A DNA stretch of 5,385 nt from Bacteroidota bacterium. GTDB lineage: Bacteria > Bacteroidota > Bacteroidia > B-17B0 > Aurantibacillaceae. The DNA lies in assembly GCA_005800865.1 (NCBI GenBank), contig SYEI01000401.1, positions 1-5,385 on the forward strand, in the 5' to 3' direction. A program made the translations under genes and the position numbers. The first letter of the stretch is position 1, and the number at the start of each line of letters is the position of its first letter. Below are positions 1 through 5,385 of the stretch, one piece after another. The notes beneath the pieces are model-generated. The model ran no database searches. It worked only from the letters and a program-made list of their open reading frames with translations, and had not been told where the DNA came from.

Positions 1-23
1 AGCAATTTAAAATCTAATCAAGC

Positions 24-87
24 TTAGTGCAGGAATAACTGTAATCATTGTCGCTTTCTTTTTCTCGCTATTTTTGTTTTAGTGCAG
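24..87. repeat. 9-bp direct repeat in the distal hemN upstream region
   Basis: TTAGTGCAG is found at 24-32 and again at 79-87, with starts 55 bp apart. Unlike most of this region it is not purely A/T. A second, overlapping repeat, GCTATTTTT, is at 67-75 and 87-95. Their role is unknown; they may be regulator half-sites or simple duplication remnants. Confidence 0.3.
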
Positions 88-107
88 CTATTTTTTATCA
101 AAATTAT

Positions 108-125
108 AACTGATAAATGTCAGTT
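108..125. promoter_or_regulatory. Candidate CRP/FNR-family operator upstream of hemN
   Basis: The 18-bp sequence AACTGATAAATGTCAGTT has perfect 6-bp outer arms, AACTGA and TCAGTT, around a 6-nt centre. The TGA-N6-TCA core has the half-site spacing of CRP/FNR-family boxes (FNR consensus TTGAT-N4-ATCAA). The dyad centre is at 116.5. If transcription starts near 157-158, as the -7 element at 146-153 suggests, the centre falls near -41, the usual class II activator position. Anaerobic hemN genes are regulated by FNR homologues in several bacteria, which fits. The regulator itself is not in the window, so its identity is inferred. Confidence 0.5.
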
Positions 126-126
126 T

Positions 127-153
127 TTGCTTCTGACATCCAAATTATCTTTG
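127..153 (+). promoter_or_regulatory. Bacteroidota-type promoter of hemN
   Basis: TATCTTTG at 146-153 is an exact match to the Bacteroidota -7 consensus TAnnTTTG. A TTG at 127-129, inside a T-rich run, could serve as the -33 element. The 16-nt spacer is slightly short for this promoter class, as would suit a promoter that depends on an activator. The expected start of transcription is about 157-158, only a few bases before the hemN ATG at 164, so the 5' leader would be very short. The -7 match is seen directly; the start site is inferred. Confidence 0.5.
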
Positions 154-163
154 GCAAATAGTT

Positions 164-1513
164 ATGGATTTAGTCACAAAATACAATAAAGCAGTTCCCA
201 GATATACAAGCTATCCAACAGTACCTTATTGGGATAACAACTTAACAGAAGAAAAATGGATTGATCATATTCAAAAAGCATTTATAAAATATAATGCAGA
301 TGGAATCAGTTTATACATTCATTTGCCTTATTGTGAAAGTTTGTGCACCTATTGCGCTTGCAATACAAGAATTACTGTAAATCATAAAGTAGAATTGCCA
401 TATATTGAATCTGTTTTAAAAGAATGGCAATTATACTTAAATCAATTTCAAGGAAAACCTTTAATTAAAGAAATACACTTAGGAGGTGGCACCCCTACCT
501 TTTTCTCTCCCGAAAACTTAACCTATTTACTAAGTAACATTTTAAATACCGTTGAAATTTCAAAAGAGTATGATTTTAGTTTTGAAGGACATCCGGGCAA
601 TACAACTAAAGAACATTTACAAGCCTTATATGATTTAGGATTTGAACGTGTGAGTTTTGGCATTCAAGATTTTGATGACAAAGTACAAGATACCATTAAC
701 CGCTACCAAACATTTGAAGAAGTAAAACAAGTATTAGATGATGCACGCCAAATTGGCTACACGTCTATTAATTTTGATTTAGTTTATGGTTTGCCTTATC
801 AAACGGTTGAATCTATAAACGATACCATTACAAAAATCATTTCTTTAAAACCCGAACGCATCGCCTTTTATAGTTATGCGCATGTGCCTTGGTTAAAACC
901 AGGACAACGAAAATATTCGGAAAAAGATTTGCCGGCAGATTCTTATAAACGAAGTTTGTATGAAACTGGTAAAGATTTGTTTTTATCCGCTAATTATGAT
1001 GATATCGGCATGGATCATTTTGCATTACCAGATGATACGTTATTTGATGCTGCTAAAAAAGGAACACTGCACCGTAATTTTATGGGCTACACAACCAACA
1101 CCACAAAATTATTAGTGGCGCTAGGTTGTTCTTCTATCAGCGATAGTTGGGATGCTTTTGCACAAAACATTAAAACAGTTGAAGAATATCAAAAGGTGGT
1201 AAACGAAGGGCATTTTCCAATTTTTAAAGGACATGTTTTAACCGAAGAGGATTTGATTATTCGTCAGCATATTTTAAATATGATGTGCAAAAACGAAACG
1301 AGTTGGCTTGATGATGCACAAAAATTTAGCAGCTTGCCAGAAGCATTAGAGCAGTTAAAAGATCTAGAAAAAGATGGCTTAGCAACTGTAATTAACGAAA
1401 AATTGATTGTTACTGAAAGAGGCAAAGCATTTTTAAGAAATATCTGCTTGTGCTTTGATACACGTTATTGGGCCAAAAAACCAGAAGCCGCTATATTTAG
1501 TTCTTCGGTTTAA
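164..1513 (+). CDS. hemN: Oxygen-independent coproporphyrinogen III oxidase (radical SAM)
   Basis: HemN oxidatively decarboxylates coproporphyrinogen III to protoporphyrinogen IX without oxygen, using S-adenosylmethionine and a [4Fe-4S] cluster in the cytoplasm; this is a late step of haem synthesis. The 449-residue product is close to the 457 residues of E. coli HemN. The N-terminal KYN...PRYTSYPT motif is present. The HemN-type cluster motif C-x3-C-x2-C-x-C lies at Cys57, 61, 64 and 66, preceded by Tyr51 at the position of the SAM-contacting Tyr56 of E. coli. Further landmarks are GGGTP (107-111), a GIQDF segment near 166-170, DLVYGLP (about 205-211), the GMDHFA...LHRNFMGYTT block and a C-terminal RNICLCFDT segment. 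These distinguish true HemN from HemW-like proteins. The N-terminus matches the family, so the ATG at 164 is well supported although no Shine-Dalgarno sequence precedes it. It appears monocistronic, with its own promoter and terminator. Confidence 0.97.
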   Translation: MDLVTKYNKAVPRYTSYPTVPYWDNNLTEEKWIDHIQKAFIKYNADGISLYIHLPYCESLCTYCACNTRITVNHKVELPYIESVLKEWQLYLNQFQGKPLIKEIHLGGGTPTFFSPENLTYLLSNILNTVEISKEYDFSFEGHPGNTTKEHLQALYDLGFERVSFGIQDFDDKVQDTINRYQTFEEVKQVLDDARQIGYTSINFDLVYGLPYQTVESINDTITKIISLKPERIAFYSYAHVPWLKPGQRKYSEKDLPADSYKRSLYETGKDLFLSANYDDIGMDHFALPDDTLFDAAKKGTLHRNFMGYTTNTTKLLVALGCSSISDSWDAFAQNIKTVEEYQKVVNEGHFPIFKGHVLTEEDLIIRQHILNMMCKNETSWLDDAQKFSSLPEALEQLKDLEKDGLATVINEKLIVTERGKAFLRNICLCFDTRYWAKKPEAAIFSSSV

Positions 1514-1537
1514 AAAATATTTAATTCCGTATTACTT

Positions 1538-1566
1538 AAAAGTCTCCTTAACAGGCGGCTTTTTTT
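1538..1566 (+). terminator. Rho-independent terminator after hemN
   Basis: A hairpin with arms 1538-1548 and 1553-1563 and the 4-nt loop TAAC begins 24 nt after the hemN stop. Ten of 11 positions pair, counting one G-T wobble, with a single T/C mismatch. A run of seven T follows on the 3' side (1560-1566). The A-rich 5' arm pairs with the T run, so the structure could also work in reverse. It separates hemN transcription from the downstream porin gene. Confidence 0.75.
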
Positions 1567-1615
1567 ATTGAACTATTTTAGTAAATTTATCCTTATTAAA
1601 TTGTAAACACATTAT

Positions 1616-2842
1616 ATGAACTATTTATACAAATTACTATTATTCGTTTTTCTTTCAGCTCCGGCATTGCATTTTGCACAAGGCTTTCAGGTAAACTTAC
1701 AAGGGCAAAAACAACAAGGTATGGGCGGTGCAGGTACTGCTTATATGCAAGATGCCAGCAGTTTATTCTTTAACCCTGGAGGTGCTAGTTTTGTACATGG
1801 CAATTCTATTATTGCAGGTGTAACACCAACTTTTGCGCGTGGAGCTTTTATGGATGCCAATACAAAAGAGGTGTCTCGCACCAACTCACCTGTAAGCACG
1901 CCTTTTGCTGCCTATGGTTTATTTGAAATTAAAGATAGTTCTAAATTAAAATTAGGATTAGCAATTTATACACCCTTTGGAAGTACCGTGCAATGGGAAG
2001 ATGGCTGGACAGGCCGTTTTGCATTAACTCGTTTAGAATTAAGAGCCATCTTTATACAACCAACCGTAAGTTACCGCATTACCGATAAATTAGGAATTGG
2101 TGCAGGTTTTGTTTACGCTACTGGAAAAGTAAATCTACAAAAAGACATTCCCATTATAAATACAGATGGAGACTATGCTCACGCTGAATTAAATGGAAAA
2201 GCACAAGGGTATGGCTTTAATGCAGGTATTTATTTTGAACCAATAAAACAACTAAGTATCGGATTAACCTATCGTTCAAAGGTTGAAATGGCCGTGAATG
2301 ATGGAGATGCAACCTTCACAGTTCCCCAATCAGTTGCGGCTAATTTCCCTAATGGAAAATTTAAATCGAAATTGCCATTACCAAGTGTTACTACTTTAGG
2401 TTTTGGATATAAAGCGACTGATAAATTAAATTTTGCCTTAGATATTAATTATGTTGGTTGGAAAGCTTATGATACTTTATCATTTGATTATGAAAACAAC
2501 ACCACTTCCTTAATTGATACCAAATCTGCGCGTATGTATAAAAACACTTTTGCTTTTAGAGCAGGTGCACAATATAAAATTGATTCGCATTTTGCAGCTC
2601 GCCTTGGTTTAGCTTATGGAATTACTCCTGTACAAAATGGCTATGTAACACCTGAAACACCTGATGCTAACCGTATAAATTATACAGCAGGCATTGGTTA
2701 CGAAACCAAACATTTAAAATTAGATGCGTCTTTTTTATTTACGCATTTAAAACGAACTGATACTAATACAGAAACTAATTTAAGCGGCACGTTTAAAACT
2801 AACGTTATCGCCCCTGGCATTTCTATAGGATATAAATTTTAA
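1616..2842 (+). CDS. FadL/OmpP1/TodX-family outer-membrane transport protein
   Basis: FadL-family proteins are outer-membrane beta-barrels that move hydrophobic compounds such as long-chain fatty acids or aromatics across the outer membrane by a lateral-diffusion route. The 408-residue product starts with a signal peptide: a hydrophobic stretch at about 4-18 with likely cleavage after Ala21, before Gln22. The mature N-terminus shows the family's Gly-rich segment GMGGAGTA (35-42) followed by an FNPG motif (52-55), equivalent to the FadL NPA region. YTPFGS (118-123) and the W-x3-W-x-G-R segment (127-134) are typical of OmpP1 proteins. The rest alternates polar and aromatic residues as in beta-strands, and the protein ends in Phe, as barrels recognised by the BAM complex do. 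It is slightly shorter than E. coli FadL (446 precursor residues). No clear TAnnTTTG promoter lies between the hemN terminator and its start. The downstream lipoprotein gene begins 10 nt after its stop, implying co-transcription. Substrate unknown. Confidence 0.92.
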   Translation: MNYLYKLLLFVFLSAPALHFAQGFQVNLQGQKQQGMGGAGTAYMQDASSLFFNPGGASFVHGNSIIAGVTPTFARGAFMDANTKEVSRTNSPVSTPFAAYGLFEIKDSSKLKLGLAIYTPFGSTVQWEDGWTGRFALTRLELRAIFIQPTVSYRITDKLGIGAGFVYATGKVNLQKDIPIINTDGDYAHAELNGKAQGYGFNAGIYFEPIKQLSIGLTYRSKVEMAVNDGDATFTVPQSVAANFPNGKFKSKLPLPSVTTLGFGYKATDKLNFALDINYVGWKAYDTLSFDYENNTTSLIDTKSARMYKNTFAFRAGAQYKIDSHFAARLGLAYGITPVQNGYVTPETPDANRINYTAGIGYETKHLKLDASFLFTHLKRTDTNTETNLSGTFKTNVIAPGISIGYKF

Positions 2843-2852
2843 TTCAACGACA

Positions 2853-4166
2853 ATGAATACAACATTATATAAAATAATAACATTAGCAATTACCACAACT
2901 TTAGTTGTAAGTTGTAAACCAAAGTTTGATGTTCCAGATCCTGATAATGGAAACATTGATGTATCTAACTACATTGCACTAGGAAGCTCCATGACGGCTG
3001 GATATAGTAACGGAGCATTGTATTATGATGCACAACAAAATTCTTATGCTAATATATTAGCTGAACAATTCAAATTAATTGGCGGTGGTGAGTTTAAAAT
3101 CCCTAACGTTTCTCAAAGCTCTATTGGTTTAGGTAATAATGATGGTGCGCCGTCTATTTTGGGCAATCGTACCGATTGTAAAGGTGTGGTTTCATTAGGT
3201 CCAGTAAAAGTTGCCCCGCAAGGCGATTTATCAGTAAAAACAAACATGTACTCTGGTCAAGGTCCGTTTAGTAATATGGGAGTTCCTAATCTTAAAGTAA
3301 TTGATATGGCTGTTACAAGTTATACTAATCCATTTTATCAACGTATGTCGTCAAGCCCATCTTCTTCTATTTTATCAGATGCAGTTGCCAAAAACCCCAC
3401 ATTTTTTTCGGTTAACTTAGGCTTAAATGATGTATTAAATTTTGCCTTAAAAGGTGGCACTTCAGATAGTATTACTCCAATGGCAGGAGCAATTGGCATT
3501 GGCTTTGAAGCTAGTATCAATAATGTGATTAATCAATTAATGGCAAATGGTAGTAAAGGCGTTATTGCAAACATTCCTAGCATTAAATCCATGGCCTATT
3601 TTAATACGATACCATGGAATGGATTAAAATTAACTAAAGAAAAAGCAGAAGAATTAACTGGTTCACTGCCAGTTGCCTATTATGAAGGTGATAATCCATT
3701 TTTTATTGAAGATGAGTCAGTTCCGTTTACAGGATACAGACAAATGGTAGAAGGTGAGTTTGTTTTATTAAATATTCCGTTAGACTCTGTTAAATGCTAT
3801 ACCAATTGGGGTTCTGCAAATTTAATTCCAAATAGATTCACATTAATTGCAAGCGAAATTGATGCCATTGAAAATGCAATCAATAATTATAACATGATCT
3901 TAAAAAACATTGCCAATGCAAAAGGCCTTGCTTTTGTGGATGTTAATGCCTTTTTCAAAAAAGTTAAAACTGGATATATATATAATGGTGTAAGTGTAAA
4001 TGCCTCTTTTGTTTCAGGAGGGTTTTACTCATTAGATGGATTGAACTTAACAGCAAGAGGAAATGCTTTATTAGCTAACGAGTATATAAAAGCTATCAAC
4101 TCAACCTACCAATCAAGTATTCCTGAGGTTAATGCGATGAAATATCCTGCTGTAACCTTTCCGTAA
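2853..4166 (+). CDS. SGNH/GDSL-like lipoprotein, histidine-free (probable non-canonical or inactive hydrolase)
   Basis: The 437-residue product is a predicted lipoprotein: a hydrophobic segment ends in the lipobox L-V-V-S-Cys21, and the mature N-terminus CKPKFDVPDPD is acidic. SGNH-fold blocks can be followed. Block I is GSSMTAG (44-50), with Ser46 at the nucleophile position and Ser replacing the Asp of GDSL. A probable block II lies at MGVPN (Gly143). Block III is LGLND (189-193) with Asn192, preceded by NPTFF (181-185), a segment I recall from Bacteroidota SGNH lipoproteins. Block V is SLDGLNLTARG (393-403), where Asp395 is kept but the expected catalytic His (DGxH) is Asn398. There is no histidine anywhere in the protein, so a classical triad is impossible. 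It could be a pseudoenzyme, a ligand-binding accessory of the FadL channel, or a hydrolase with altered chemistry. It follows the FadL gene by 10 nt and is probably co-transcribed and perhaps functionally paired with it. The ATG gives a complete signal peptide. The fold assignment is firm; the activity is not. Confidence 0.85.
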   Translation: MNTTLYKIITLAITTTLVVSCKPKFDVPDPDNGNIDVSNYIALGSSMTAGYSNGALYYDAQQNSYANILAEQFKLIGGGEFKIPNVSQSSIGLGNNDGAPSILGNRTDCKGVVSLGPVKVAPQGDLSVKTNMYSGQGPFSNMGVPNLKVIDMAVTSYTNPFYQRMSSSPSSSILSDAVAKNPTFFSVNLGLNDVLNFALKGGTSDSITPMAGAIGIGFEASINNVINQLMANGSKGVIANIPSIKSMAYFNTIPWNGLKLTKEKAEELTGSLPVAYYEGDNPFFIEDESVPFTGYRQMVEGEFVLLNIPLDSVKCYTNWGSANLIPNRFTLIASEIDAIENAINNYNMILKNIANAKGLAFVDVNAFFKKVKTGYIYNGVSVNASFVSGGFYSLDGLNLTARGNALLANEYIKAINSTYQSSIPEVNAMKYPAVTFP

Positions 4167-4186
4167 CTAAACCTTTTAGTGTTTTG
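4166..4186 (+). terminator. Weak hairpin plus T-rich tail after the lipoprotein gene
   Basis: Six paired bases (4166-4171 with 4175-4180, loop CCT) sit at the end of the lipoprotein stop codon and are followed by GTTTTG. The stem is short and nearly all A-T, so at best this is a leaky terminator. It is the only candidate for ending the porin-lipoprotein transcript before the esterase gene. Confidence 0.2.
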
Positions 4187-4190
4187 ATTG

Positions 4191-4242
4191 TTAAATTTAG
4201 ATGAATAGCTAAACAGATTTAAATTAATTTATTAAATTTAGA
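4191..4242. repeat. 11-bp direct repeat ahead of the esterase gene
   Basis: TTAAATTTAGA occurs twice, at 4191-4201 and 4232-4242, in the gap before the esterase. The two starts are 41 bp apart, close to four helical turns. The gap is extremely AT-rich, so chance is a real possibility. The repeat might be a paired regulator site or AT-rich upstream promoter DNA. No TAnnTTTG element was found in this gap. Confidence 0.3.
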
Positions 4243-4263
4243 ATAACTTAAACTATACACTAT

Positions 4264-5385
4264 ATGAAAAAAATTTACTTATTAGCTTTTTCAACTTTAA
4301 TAACTGCTATGTCAATAAAAGCACAGAGCCCCTGTGCTACTGGCCGTTATGCTTCCGATACATTTACTAATGTAACAACCACTAGTAATGTGGTTTACGG
4401 TTCAAATCTAAGCTGGAGTGGCGGAGCAACATCTTTAAAAATGGATATCTACCAACCAACTGGCGATGTTGAGACAGCTCGCCCACTAATCATTTGGGCT
4501 CACGGTGGGAGTTTTCAAGGAGGTACAAGTGCAGATGGAGATGTTGTAGCATTATCACAAGCCTTTGCAAAAAAGGGATATGTTTGTGCCTCTATTAATT
4601 ACCGTTTAGGATTTTTTCCTTTAGACTCTGTTAATGCGATTAAAGCAGTTTTAAGAGCAGTGCAAGATATGAAAGCATCTATTCGTTTTTTTTACAAAGA
4701 TAAATTAACTACAAACGCTTATAAAATTGACACAAACAATATTTTTATTGGTGGTAGTTCTGCTGGTGCAATTACAGCATTGCAAACAGCATATTTAAAT
4801 AAATCATGCGAAATTAATTATTATGTGACACCAACTGTTTTAACATCGCTTGGTGGTATGGAAGGTTACAGTGGCAACCAATGCTACTCAACAAAAGTAA
4901 AAGGTGTTATTAATTTATGTGGAGCCTTAGGGAGATACGGTTGGTTAGAAGCTGGAGATGTGCCTTTTTGTTCGATGCATGGAACTAGTGATGCAACCGT
5001 TTTATATAATAGAGGCATGGTAAATCCAGGTGTGCCATTACTTTTATTAGATGGCAGTAGAATGTTAAAAGACCAAGCAAACGCTGTAGGTATTAGTAAT
5101 CCATTTTATACTTGGTACGGCCAAGGTCACGTGCCTTATGCTTCCTCAGCTGCTTACATGGATACTACCATTAAATTTGTAAGAGATTATTTAGTAACTC
5201 GATTAGGTTGTACCGACCCTGCATTAATGCCTCAAAATACTCCAGCTCAAACAGCCACTTTATACAATTATACAGTTTGTACTACGCACGTTTTAATGAC
5301 TTGTGCATCACCTGGGTTTGTTGGTATTAGTGAATTAACAAATACTAACGTTATTGGCAGTGTGTTTCCTAATCCATCTGATAAT
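4264..5385 (+). CDS. Secreted alpha/beta-hydrolase esterase with T9SS sorting domain, 3'-truncated by the window
   Basis: The frame from the ATG at 4264 is open for 374 codons to the last base, so the 3' end is missing. A signal peptide is evident: MKK, a hydrophobic core and likely cleavage after Ala20 before Gln21. An alpha/beta-hydrolase domain spans about residues 40-310. It has the oxyanion-hole motif HGGSF (80-84), a SINYRLG segment as in carboxylesterase-like and BD-FAE-like enzymes, and the nucleophile elbow GGSSAG (163-168) with Ser166. HGTSD (239-243) offers Asp243 and GQGHVPY offers His289 as the other triad residues. A Thr/Pro/Cys-containing linker follows. From about residue 355 comes ISEL...SVFPNPSDN, the typical beginning of a type A T9SS C-terminal sorting domain, which targets proteins for export through the outer membrane and surface attachment or release. 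Nine cysteines in the mature part suggest disulfides. Likely substrates are carboxylic esters such as lipids or acylated polysaccharides; the exact one is unknown. It lies 97 nt after the lipoprotein gene. Confidence 0.88.
   Translation, partial: MKKIYLLAFSTLITAMSIKAQSPCATGRYASDTFTNVTTTSNVVYGSNLSWSGGATSLKMDIYQPTGDVETARPLIIWAHGGSFQGGTSADGDVVALSQAFAKKGYVCASINYRLGFFPLDSVNAIKAVLRAVQDMKASIRFFYKDKLTTNAYKIDTNNIFIGGSSAGAITALQTAYLNKSCEINYYVTPTVLTSLGGMEGYSGNQCYSTKVKGVINLCGALGRYGWLEAGDVPFCSMHGTSDATVLYNRGMVNPGVPLLLLDGSRMLKDQANAVGISNPFYTWYGQGHVPYASSAAYMDTTIKFVRDYLVTRLGCTDPALMPQNTPAQTATLYNYTVCTTHVLMTCASPGFVGISELTNTNVIGSVFPNPSDN

Noticed and set aside
1..27. Eight open codons ending in TAG at the left edge, a possible tail of an upstream gene
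   Set aside because: Too short to recognise, and the other forward frames also stop at once; no terminator follows that would support a gene end.
117..161. Short upstream frame (14 codons, MSVFASDIQIIFGK) ending 2 nt before the hemN start
   Set aside because: Its start lies upstream of the well-matched -7 element at 146-153, so it would not be transcribed from that promoter; the peptide shows no leader-peptide features such as repeated regulatory codons. It would matter only if transcription starts further upstream.
164..1513. hemN as HemW-like haem chaperone instead of HemN
   Set aside because: The fourth cysteine (Cys66) in the C-x3-C-x2-C-x-C motif, the GMDHFA...GYTT block and the C-terminal RNICLCFDT segment all match true HemN.
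1568..1603. Possible promoter for the FadL gene (TTG at 1568 and TTAAATTG at 1596)
   Set aside because: The -7 candidate has two mismatches to TAnnTTTG and the spacing is too long; not better than chance in this AT-rich stretch.
2843..2852. Ribosome binding site between the FadL and lipoprotein genes
   Set aside because: The 10-nt gap TTCAACGACA has no Shine-Dalgarno match; Bacteroidota often initiate without one.
3338..3520. 60-codon open frame on the minus strand
   Set aside because: It lies wholly inside the lipoprotein gene, has no recognisable domain or signal, and is best explained as an antisense shadow.

Overview
This AT-rich window reads as chromosomal DNA of a Bacteroidota member. 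The evidence is a Bacteroidota-style oxygen-independent coproporphyrinogen oxidase (HemN), a FadL/OmpP1 outer-membrane channel followed directly by an SGNH-fold lipoprotein, a secreted protein that appears to enter a type IX secretion (T9SS) type A sorting domain, a TAnnTTTG-type promoter, and the lack of Shine-Dalgarno sequences ahead of the genes. The genus cannot be read from the sequence.

Layout: all four genes lie on the + strand. Positions 1-163 are a regulatory region. It holds an 18-bp palindrome with CRP/FNR-type spacing (108-125) and a Bacteroidota -7 element (146-153), placed as in a class II activated promoter. hemN (164-1513) follows and is closed by a Rho-independent terminator (1538-1566). 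A two-gene unit comes next: the FadL/OmpP1 porin (1616-2842) and, 10 nt later, an SGNH-like lipoprotein (2853-4166). After a 97-nt AT-rich gap, an alpha/beta-hydrolase esterase with a signal peptide starts at 4264. It stays open to the last base and is cut off within its C-terminal sorting domain.

How the genes may work together: hemN stands alone as an anaerobic or microaerobic haem-biosynthesis gene, plausibly switched on by an FNR-type regulator. The other three encode envelope or secreted proteins with a possible lipid/ester theme: a secreted esterase to cut esters outside the cell, an outer-membrane channel of the fatty-acid/hydrophobic-compound family, and a lipoprotein that may assist the channel. 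The joint function is inference. The least expected observation is that the SGNH-like lipoprotein contains no histidine at all, so it cannot use the usual Ser-His-Asp catalysis. No mobile element, CRISPR array, tRNA or rRNA was seen.
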